Of a stretch of 35,252 bases of DNA, positions 28,526 through 35,252 are shown one piece after another. How positions within the stretch are numbered: position 1 is the stretch's first letter; each line of letters opens with the position of its first letter. The position numbers and the translations under genes were made by a program. This DNA is from Gammaproteobacteria bacterium. GTDB taxonomy: Bacteria > Pseudomonadota > Gammaproteobacteria > SZUA-152. Where the stretch lies: contig WFQM01000270.1 of the NCBI GenBank assembly GCA_015487095.1, positions 1 to 35,252 of the forward strand, given 5' to 3'. Below the pieces are notes generated by a model. That model did not search any database. It saw nothing but the letters and a program-made list of their open reading frames with translations, and was not told the DNA's origin.

Positions 28526-31177
28526 TTACTCGGAACTGACAATATTGTTGACTAAATTATCAAGATTTTGCACTGAGGAATCCAACGGGCTCAACGCCGC
28601 AAAGCGTTGCCGATAAGCTGTGGCCTGTTCAGCATTTCCGGCCTGTTCCGCCAATTCCCACAAGCGGCGCAATACCTCGACATGATCCGGCCGTATACGC
28701 AACACCGACTCCAGTAACTGTTGCTCATTCAGCCCACGCGCCTCTGCCGCGGCACGATCCTGCAAAACCGCATCAGCCAATGCAAAACCCACCCAGCGAT
28801 CCTTTGGGTTAGCTTGATAGGCCAGCGGCAACAACTGCTGGGCTTCTACAACGCTCTCAGACAACAAGGCCAACCAACTGCGATGCGCCAATTCTGTGGC
28901 AATATAAGCACGCTCGAATTGCGGGAAATTACTCTCACTGACACTGAGATGGCTGGCCGCCGCATCCAGTGGGAAACGAATGGATAATAACCACGACAGC
29001 ATCTTGGAAAGATCCAGACTGCCATCGTAACGCGCCTCTGGCAGTTGATATTCAATCACAGGTGCCCACTCATCCTGCCGAGGCACGTCAAACTCAGGAA
29101 TTTCTCCCCAATAACGCCCTAACCATGTCCACGGTCCTTCCCCCCCCGTTGCCGCCTCAACTTTCTCACCCGTCAGTCGTTGTACATTATTTAACAATTG
29201 CGCACTGCTGACACCGCCTTCATATACGCCGACCATCGCCAGTCGAAAAGCATCCACAAAAATAACCGCATCCGGGAATACGTCTTTGAAGGTCGCTAAA
29301 ACCACTTGCAGGCTATTGATATCAAATTGATTCAGCGCCAGCCACTGCACAAAGATACCACCCGATGATAAACGTTTTTGTGCGCGTATAAATTGTTGGC
29401 GGGACAGTAACGCACTACGCCCCACCAAATCAGGATGAAACAGGTCGCCAACAATCACGTCATAATATTCAGCATCACTCAACAAAAAATGTCGGGCATC
29501 ATCACGCACAATTTTTAGATGATCAGTAACGCCTCCATTAACCGGCCGAAATTCCTCTCGCGCAGCATTAATTGCGCCCAACGACAACTCAACGGCGGTG
29601 CGCTGCAACCCGGGAAATGCCAAAGAAGCCGATGCAGAGATCCCCGTCCCCAACCCCAAAAACAAAACCTGCCGTGGCTCAGGATGCAATAACAAGGGCA
29701 AACGTACCTGATTCTTTTGCACCTCGACAGCAGTGGGTTCGGACGAGGCATCCATACGTCGCATGTCAGCCAATAATTGTCGCTGACCATCCGGGCTGGC
29801 AACAACATGGGTGATAGAAATAGCATCTTCGTGCAGAGAAAGTGTTTTTGTCAGTGCGTAAGCTTGCGGCAATAAACGAGATACCGGCGGCATGTCCATC
29901 ACTGTTATGCTCAGTAACCCCATCACAATGACCAACGCCCAGGCAGGCCGGGAAGCCCACCCCTGCGCCAGCACCAACCCTAAAACCAATAACAGCATTG
30001 CCCCCAGAACAATCGTGCTGCTGCTGCCAATGCTCGGAATAAAAACAAAACCGGCCAACAGCGTACCTAATGCGGCCCCCAACGAATTCGCACCATACAA
30101 CCATACTCCGCTTTGATAACGGTTGCCCACACGCTCAGCCAGCAACGGCAACCAGGCACCCAGCACCAATGTAACAGGCAAGGTCAACACGACAATCGCC
30201 GAACCTTGCAGCCATAGCGCAGCAAGCAGAGAAGAAAAATGCTCTCGTTCAACCCAGGATGAGAGCACGGGCAACCACCACAAACTCAGCAAAGAAAAGC
30301 CACAGGCCACAACCGGCAACACACTGAACCAAAAATTTTTCGTCAGCAACCGAGCTAACAAACTACCAAAACCAATACCCAATAAAAACACAGCCAGAAT
30401 AATCGCCAACACATATTCAGTGCGTAACATCACCATACCGAATAAACGCGCCCAGCCTATTTGCAGCAAGAGTGCGCCAGCTCCAATGCCCGCATAAACT
30501 AACAGCCATTTTGTGGGGGGGCGAATCACTGGGCTTGACGTTTCTTTTTTCTGTGCTGATTCAAATCGCCAGGACAATAAAAATAAAATTCCCGCGACCA
30601 CAAAACTGACTAATGCGACAGTGCGTAGCGATGACAACCAGCCCAACATAGGCAACAGCCATAATGGCAACAATGCACCAAAGGCACCCCCAAGCGCATT
30701 GATCCCATAGATACTCCCCAGAGAAACCTTTGCGCCTTGTACCGCAGATAAAATTAATGGGAAACCAGCCCCCATAGCTATGGCGGGAATCATCAACACC
30801 AGTGTGACAATGAAAATTTGCAACGCAATCCAGCCAGAGTAGCTGGTATTACCTGCAATAATCGCAAATTGCGCGTCCACAATCTGGAATAGCGCAGGAA
30901 GCGCTAACGCTGTAACCGCCACAAACAATTCAATAAAGGCAAATAACCGTAAAGGACGGCTCGTTGAACGACTCCAATGGACACCTAAAAAACTGCCCGC
31001 GCCCAAACCAGCCATATAAGCGCTTACAGTAACAACGACACCGAATATGCTGACCCCGAATTGCAAGGACAACATGCGCGTCCAGAGAATTTCATAGGCT
31101 AGACTGGCAGCACCAGAGACCAAGTATAAACAAACAAGAATCAGGCCCAGCTTTCGTAATGCGGATACATTTTGCAT
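28526..31177 (-). CDS. Spermidine synthase-like domain fused to polytopic membrane domain
   Basis: N-terminal ~12+ TM region (SGAASLAYEILWTRMLSLQFGVS); methyltransferase-like fold VLFLGLGTGISASASLAFPGLQRTAVELS...DDARHFLLSDAEYYDVIVGDLFHP; C-terminal helical/TPR-like tail. Confidence 0.85.
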   Translation of the reverse strand: MQNVSALRKLGLILVCLYLVSGAASLAYEILWTRMLSLQFGVSIFGVVVTVSAYMAGLGAGSFLGVHWSRSTSRPLRLFAFIELFVAVTALALPALFQIVDAQFAIIAGNTSYSGWIALQIFIVTLVLMIPAIAMGAGFPLILSAVQGAKVSLGSIYGINALGGAFGALLPLWLLPMLGWLSSLRTVALVSFVVAGILFLLSWRFESAQKKETSSPVIRPPTKWLLVYAGIGAGALLLQIGWARLFGMVMLRTEYVLAIILAVFLLGIGFGSLLARLLTKNFWFSVLPVVACGFSLLSLWWLPVLSSWVEREHFSSLLAALWLQGSAIVVLTLPVTLVLGAWLPLLAERVGNRYQSGVWLYGANSLGAALGTLLAGFVFIPSIGSSSTIVLGAMLLLVLGLVLAQGWASRPAWALVIVMGLLSITVMDMPPVSRLLPQAYALTKTLSLHEDAISITHVVASPDGQRQLLADMRRMDASSEPTAVEVQKNQVRLPLLLHPEPRQVLFLGLGTGISASASLAFPGLQRTAVELSLGAINAAREEFRPVNGGVTDHLKIVRDDARHFLLSDAEYYDVIVGDLFHPDLVGRSALLSRQQFIRAQKRLSSGGIFVQWLALNQFDINSLQVVLATFKDVFPDAVIFVDAFRLAMVGVYEGGVSSAQLLNNVQRLTGEKVEAATGGEGPWTWLGRYWGEIPEFDVPRQDEWAPVIEYQLPEARYDGSLDLSKMLSWLLSIRFPLDAAASHLSVSESNFPQFERAYIATELAHRSWLALLSESVVEAQQLLPLAYQANPKDRWVGFALADAVLQDRAAAEARGLNEQQLLESVLRIRPDHVEVLRRLWELAEQAGNAEQATAYRQRFAALSPLDSSVQNLDNLVNNIVSSE

Positions 31178-31234
31178 TGAATGGCGGGCCTTGCGAGGGA
31201 ATTGACGAGTAAAAACAGTTGCTGATGATAACGC

Positions 31235-31606
31235 CTAAAAAGGATAAAACCAGACGATGCCCACCACAGCATGCCCCAGCGCCAACGTCAAACTCAAACC
31301 AGCACACACCATGTGTGGGACAAATACACGTTTTCCATATACAACCATAGCAACACCAAGTGCCACCGTGGCAATAATCAGCAGCAACAACGGAATACCC
31401 ATTAAAAACATAATCAGATGTTTGGTTTTCAACTCAATGGCAACCAGCTCACTTTTTGCTGACCTGTCATTTTCGAAAGCCTGCAACACCCCTGAGCTTT
31501 GTTGCTCGACTTTTTGTTCCACAGACTCATCCGCATAACCCGGCGCGGCCACACTCAACACCACCACTACAAACAAACAGAAAAATACTCTACTCATGCC
31601 CTGCAT
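31235..31606 (-). CDS. Small membrane protein with signal peptide (start MQGMSRVFF assumed)
   Basis: MQGMSRVFFCLFVVVVLSVAAPGYADES...LIMFLMGIPLLLLIIATVALGVAMVVYGKRVFVPHMVCAGLSLTLALGHAVVGIVWFYPF; overlaps upstream ORF. Confidence 0.65.
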   Translation of the reverse strand: MQGMSRVFFCLFVVVVLSVAAPGYADESVEQKVEQQSSGVLQAFENDRSAKSELVAIELKTKHLIMFLMGIPLLLLIIATVALGVAMVVYGKRVFVPHMVCAGLSLTLALGHAVVGIVWFYPF

Positions 31607-31814
31607 CTTTAACCTCTGACTTTTTAACCGCAAAATACCAATACAGTGCCGCCATGAGGACAAATGGGAAAAGAATGATAAGTAACAAAAAAATAAAAAT
31701 TGCCCAGGGTGTATCAATAGTAACGTGTGCATACCGATAACTATCCACAGCATACACAGAGCACGTTGTTGCCAACAACATCAAAAATACGAACGAACTG
31801 AATACTTTACTCAC
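31590..31814 (-). CDS. Small secreted/membrane protein
   Basis: MSKVFSSFVFLMLLATTCSVYAVDSYRYAHVTIDTPWAIFIFLLLIILFPFVLMAALYWYFAVKKSEVKDAGHE. Confidence 0.65.
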   Translation of the reverse strand: MSKVFSSFVFLMLLATTCSVYAVDSYRYAHVTIDTPWAIFIFLLLIILFPFVLMAALYWYFAVKKSEVKDAGHE

Positions 31815-31839
31815 TGCGCAATTCTCGCTGGTTTATGAC

Positions 31840-32907
31840 TTAATTTATGTCTGCTACCGTGGCTGCGCAACGGAAGCCAAAAAAATCTGATGCGTAATAG
31901 GGCATTGAAAAATTCCGGTGATATACCGCTGTTGAAAACGGATCACTTTTCCACGAACCACCACGGCGCACTTTGTATACACCTTCCACAGCAACCAGAT
32001 CTGCCACTTTCAGGGCACGGTCTTCCGCCGTCATCGCTTGTACTTTTTTTGGCTGGAATGCATCCACAGCAGCCACTGAGCCATCATAGGGTAGAAAATC
32101 ACTTGCCGTCCATTCACTGACATTTCCCGCCATATCATAAACCCCGTATGGGCTCACACCGGTTTTATACGTCGTCACCTCGTTACTCGAACCAACGTGA
32201 TAATAAGTATTCAGGCGGCTCGCATCCATTTGATTACCCCAAGGCCAGCGGCGTCCGTCCGTACCACGCGCCGCTTTTTCCCACTCGGCCTCAGTGGGCA
32301 AACGCTTTTCTTTAAACCGGCAATAACTCACTGCGTCATACCATGTCACCATAGTAACAGGGTATTGCGTTTTCCCATCCGGGATGCTCCCGTCTTTCCA
32401 ATCCAACGGTGGACGATACTTCGTGGCAACGACGAATTTCGCAAATTCTGCGTGTGTCACAGGATACTTGTCGATTTTATATTCTGGCAAAAATACCGTG
32501 TGTTGCGGGCGATTAAACTTATCGGAACGCTCTGAATCTGTACCCATCAAAAAATCACCCGCCGGAATAGTCACCATAGCATCCAGTTCCTGCCATTGCT
32601 CCGCAGTTAATAAGGCCTCTAGTTCATTCCATTGGTAAACTTTTTGGGCTCTCTTTTGTGACTCATGAATACGATGCCGGGTAATATCTTCTCCTGCTGC
32701 GCGTATATGGTCTTTCATATCCGCCAGATCATAGGTTGCCCGATCCCTCATGTCAGCCATACGGTTTGCCCCCAGATCAACCACATGCAGCACACCAAAT
32801 ATCACCGCTGCCGAAATACAGGTAATCAGAGTTGCCGCCAAATAACGTTTACGTTTTTCGCGCTCACCGGCACTCATATTTGATTGATACTGCGGCACCA
32901 TACCCAA
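31840..32907 (-). CDS. Membrane-anchored SUMF1/FGE-fold domain protein lacking FGE catalytic cysteines
   Basis: MVTIPAGDFLMGTDSERSDKFNRPQHTVFLPEYKIDKYPVTHAEFAKFV...RLPTEAEWEKAARG...YDMAGNVSEWTASDF...VRRGGSWKSDPFSTAVYHRNFSMPYYASDFFGFRCA; N-terminal TM. Confidence 0.88.
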   Translation of the reverse strand: MGMVPQYQSNMSAGEREKRKRYLAATLITCISAAVIFGVLHVVDLGANRMADMRDRATYDLADMKDHIRAAGEDITRHRIHESQKRAQKVYQWNELEALLTAEQWQELDAMVTIPAGDFLMGTDSERSDKFNRPQHTVFLPEYKIDKYPVTHAEFAKFVVATKYRPPLDWKDGSIPDGKTQYPVTMVTWYDAVSYCRFKEKRLPTEAEWEKAARGTDGRRWPWGNQMDASRLNTYYHVGSSNEVTTYKTGVSPYGVYDMAGNVSEWTASDFLPYDGSVAAVDAFQPKKVQAMTAEDRALKVADLVAVEGVYKVRRGGSWKSDPFSTAVYHRNFSMPYYASDFFGFRCAATVADIN

Positions 32908-32910
32908 ATC

Positions 32911-33405
32911 TCATTTAGCCTTGGTGGCCGCCTTCTCAGCAAGCTTTGCCTGATCCTTCATTGTTTCAGATGATGCTTCACCATCAGAAACATGTACCGC
33001 CTTTTTCCACCCATAGACTCGCTTGTTCATAATTTCACCAAGGACACCACCAATCATCGAGGCCTCCATGGCCAGTATGACAAAAAAACCCCACCAGCCC
33101 AGCGGCATTAATGCCGCGCCCTGTGGCACACCAGAATATTCAACGGTTTGATAATACGCCGCGAAGCGCACAATAAGTGGCGGAAATATGGAAATCCATT
33201 TGCCACCCAGTCCGTAGACATATGACACTGAGATACCTACCAACACGGGCAAAATAAACAACTGCAAGAACCAGAAAAAATTAAAGGTATCCAGTCCCCA
33301 AAATAACTCGATGCGAACACCCAGCGCCCAATCGCCCAAAAAATTCACTAGGCAACCGACAAATATCGCCAACCACAAAGAAAGCCAGCGTATCCGAAAT
33401 ATCAT
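32911..33405 (-). CDS. Polytopic membrane protein, unknown function
   Basis: MIFRIRWLSLWLAIFVGCLVNFLGDWALGVRIELFWGLDTFNFFWFLQLFILPVLVGISVSYVYG; overlaps start of neighbours, operonic. Confidence 0.7.
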   Translation of the reverse strand: MIFRIRWLSLWLAIFVGCLVNFLGDWALGVRIELFWGLDTFNFFWFLQLFILPVLVGISVSYVYGLGGKWISIFPPLIVRFAAYYQTVEYSGVPQGAALMPLGWWGFFVILAMEASMIGGVLGEIMNKRVYGWKKAVHVSDGEASSETMKDQAKLAEKAATKAK

Positions 33406-33890
33406 TGCTGATATTCCTTGCCTGTCAGTTTTTCGTAGGCTGCTTTTTTTGTTTCTTCCAGATACCAGTCTTCCACTTTTAAACTGGCAATATAACCGGC
33501 CAACATTCTGCGATCAGCTTCCGGAATGCCTGCAAACGATGGCATCTGAAAACGCTGTTTCAATCGTGAAGGCACTATAGACTGCGGGTCTTCCGCAGAA
33601 AAATAGTGGTACAACCATTCTTCATCACGTAATGAGCCCATGCCATCCAGCGAAGGCGCAGGAACAGCCTGCATGATATTGCGCAAGCCTCCCAACAAAT
33701 GGCAATCACGGCACTTATATTTACGATAAAGCACCGAAGCTTTGGCGGCAAACTCTGGCGGTGCAGTACTGTAAAACGGAATGCCCGGGTCTTTTTCTTC
33801 ATCCTGAGAAACCATCCAGCCCTTCACCGTCATCACCACCACGACGAAACCAATTATGCCAACCAGGATACCTTTTTCACCTTTCTTCAT
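33402..33890 (-). CDS. Membrane-anchored monoheme cytochrome c
   Basis: N-terminal TM; YRKYKCRDCHLLGGLRN...FQMPSFAGIPEADRRMLAGYIASLK; CxxCH with distal Met. Confidence 0.85.
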   Translation of the reverse strand: MKKGEKGILVGIIGFVVVVMTVKGWMVSQDEEKDPGIPFYSTAPPEFAAKASVLYRKYKCRDCHLLGGLRNIMQAVPAPSLDGMGSLRDEEWLYHYFSAEDPQSIVPSRLKQRFQMPSFAGIPEADRRMLAGYIASLKVEDWYLEETKKAAYEKLTGKEYQQ

Positions 33891-34177
33891 TATGAGGCAC
33901 GCTGTTTGCGCTCGGCAGCCTCTTTTTCCAGATACACCTTACGCAATGCTTCCTGCTCCTTGTTCACCTTCATTGCCTTTTCAAATTCCTCAGGAGCCAT
34001 TTTGTCTTTGTCATTTTCATCAAAAACGACATACTTTATATCTTCGTCAAATTGATCGTTATGCGCAGCCCAACGCACCCAATAAATTGCCGTTAACACG
34101 ATAGCTGCACCTGCAACCAACCAAAAATAAATGGTCCAACCATCTTCAAATGAATTAAAAAAATCTGCCATCACCAT
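33890..34177 (-). CDS. Small single-TM protein of the respiratory cluster
   Basis: MVMADFFNSFEDGWTIYFWLVAGAAIVLTAIYWVRWAAHNDQFDEDIKYVVFDENDKDKMAPEEFEKAMK; 1-bp overlap with the cytochrome c gene. Confidence 0.7.
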   Translation of the reverse strand: MVMADFFNSFEDGWTIYFWLVAGAAIVLTAIYWVRWAAHNDQFDEDIKYVVFDENDKDKMAPEEFEKAMKVNKEQEALRKVYLEKEAAERKQRAS

Positions 34178-34182
34178 TCCTC

Positions 34183-34524
34183 CTAAAACAAATACCCATG
34201 AAGCATTTGTGTCGCACCGAAAACCACAGCGGCCACAATACCCAACAGAATCCAGACAAACATAATTTTTTCGCCTGTTTTAAGGTTCTCTTTTTTCCCC
34301 ATTGTCATAAACATAAAAACAAAAATGGTAAATACAACGATAGAAGCTATCAGAAAATAAAAAATCCCAACACTAAATTCTTGCGACTTCATCCCTTCGA
34401 TGCTGGTGTCGATTCCAAATGGGCCAGAAGCTTCTTCTACTGACAAATTCAGATACGGAAGATTCAATGAATATACAGCGGCAATCATACTGCCAATGAC
34501 ATGCTGCACCACTTCAGAAACCAT
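34183..34524 (-). CDS. Small polytopic membrane protein (start MVSEVVQHV assumed)
   Basis: VGIFYFLIASIVVFTIFVFMFMTMGKKENLKTGEKIMFVWILLGIVAAVVFGATQMLHGYLF. Confidence 0.65.
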   Translation of the reverse strand: MVSEVVQHVIGSMIAAVYSLNLPYLNLSVEEASGPFGIDTSIEGMKSQEFSVGIFYFLIASIVVFTIFVFMFMTMGKKENLKTGEKIMFVWILLGIVAAVVFGATQMLHGYLF

Positions 34525-34685
34525 CACTATTAACCTGCACAAGACCGCAAAGAAACATGAAGAAATGCTCACCGTGAAAACAGCCACTTTACCATGAGTG
34601 CACACTTCACAGCCAATAAAACCTGGGGCTAACGCTGAAACAACAAGTCAAAATATCAAAAAAAACATACTGTTAAAAACACTAT

Positions 34686-34723
34686 AAAAAAAGGCCACAC
34701 CGGATAAGGATGTGGCCTTTTTT
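34686..34723. terminator. Bidirectional Rho-independent terminator
   Basis: AAAAAAAGGCCACACCGGATAAGGATGTGGCCTTTTTT: GGCCACA/TGTGGCC stem flanked by A and T tracts. Confidence 0.88.
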
Positions 34724-34755
34724 ATCATTTCAAAACAAATCAGATGAGCATTAAA

Positions 34756-34887
34756 TCAACCGTAGTCGCCAATACCGGGTTTGTCCTGATCCGTCTTATC
34801 AACATAAAAGCTGTAAATGAATGGTGCGGTATAAACCAGCAGAATCCAAATAAGCATCGCCAATGGGCCATTATCTAAATCAATCAT
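34756..34887 (-). CDS. 43-aa single-TM microprotein (start MIDLDNGPL)
   Basis: MIDLDNGPLAMLIWILLVYTAPFIYSFYVDKTDQDKPGIGDYG; next to the truncated membrane ORF. Confidence 0.5.
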   Translation of the reverse strand: MIDLDNGPLAMLIWILLVYTAPFIYSFYVDKTDQDKPGIGDYG

Positions 34888-34910
34888 AACAAAGTCTCCT
34901 GTTGTCTCTT

Positions 34911-35252
34911 TTAGTGGCCGTGATGACTGGGTTCCCAATCGTAATCAGGCAAGCGTTTTACAACAATCATCACGCCAACACAGAAAAACACGATAAAGAA
35001 AATATCGATGGTATAACCCTTATCCCACCAAGGCTGAATGCGCTCTACAGTACCATCGGGTTTCAAATTACCCTCAAAATTAGCCAGCACAAGATGATTG
35101 CCCAATACCGTATACTCGCGTAAATCCGATCCGTTACGCTGCAACTCAATGACTGCATCTTTAATCAGGCGCAAATCATCCATTTCCAGCGGATGACGTT
35201 CCTGCGCAGCCGACCATTTGGAACCACTTGCCTTCACCTGGTTGACAATGTA
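34911..35252 (-). CDS. Membrane-anchored protein, N-terminus beyond right window edge
   Basis: Frame stays open to the window end (YIVNQVKASGSKWSAAQERHPLEMDDLRLIKDAVIELQRNG...GYTIDIFFIVFFCVGVMIVVKRLPDYDWEPSHHGH); the track start at 35237 is a GTG. Confidence 0.6.
   Translation of the reverse strand, partial: YIVNQVKASGSKWSAAQERHPLEMDDLRLIKDAVIELQRNGSDLREYTVLGNHLVLANFEGNLKPDGTVERIQPWWDKGYTIDIFFIVFFCVGVMIVVKRLPDYDWEPSHHGH

Noticed and set aside
31840-32907. Canonical formylglycine-generating enzyme annotation
   Set aside because: The catalytic cysteines are absent and no sulfatase gene is in the window.

Overview
This 35 kb window looks like the chromosome of a proteobacterial chemolithoautotroph, probably a gammaproteobacterial sulfur oxidizer (inference). 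From left to right it contains: (i) the trailer-side part of a CRISPR array with a type I-C-like repeat, 21 visible repeats, cut by the left edge, no cas genes in the window; (ii) a GNAT acetyltransferase pseudogene; (iii) a minus-strand module of HEAT-repeat/Ser-Thr kinase, two PilT/PilU-like ATPases and two tandem double-FHA proteins; (iv) a minus-strand alpha-carboxysome operon (cbbL-cbbS-csoS2-csoSCA-csoS4A-csoS4B-csoS1-csoS1-bacterioferritin-like-acRAF-small ORF-sbtA-sbtB-like-cbbR-csoS1D) in which a SbtA bicarbonate transporter, a PII-like protein and a LysR regulator are embedded; (v) housekeeping genes (hemF, rsmD, coaD, ferredoxin) and a Sel1 protein; (vi) a minus-strand respiratory/membrane cluster (CcoG-like, cytochromes c, FixH-like lipoprotein, spermidine-synthase-like membrane protein, SUMF1-fold protein without the FGE cysteines, several small membrane proteins) that continues past the right edge. 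The main unexplained items are a 59-aa ORF in the carboxysome operon absent from the ORF track and ending FVSRRVWPD (candidate orphan alpha-McdB), several unrelated snapback palindromes at module boundaries, a clustered repeat set in the cbbL promoter region, and the oxidase-like accessory cluster with no visible catalytic subunit. All family assignments come from reading motifs by eye; no searches were run.
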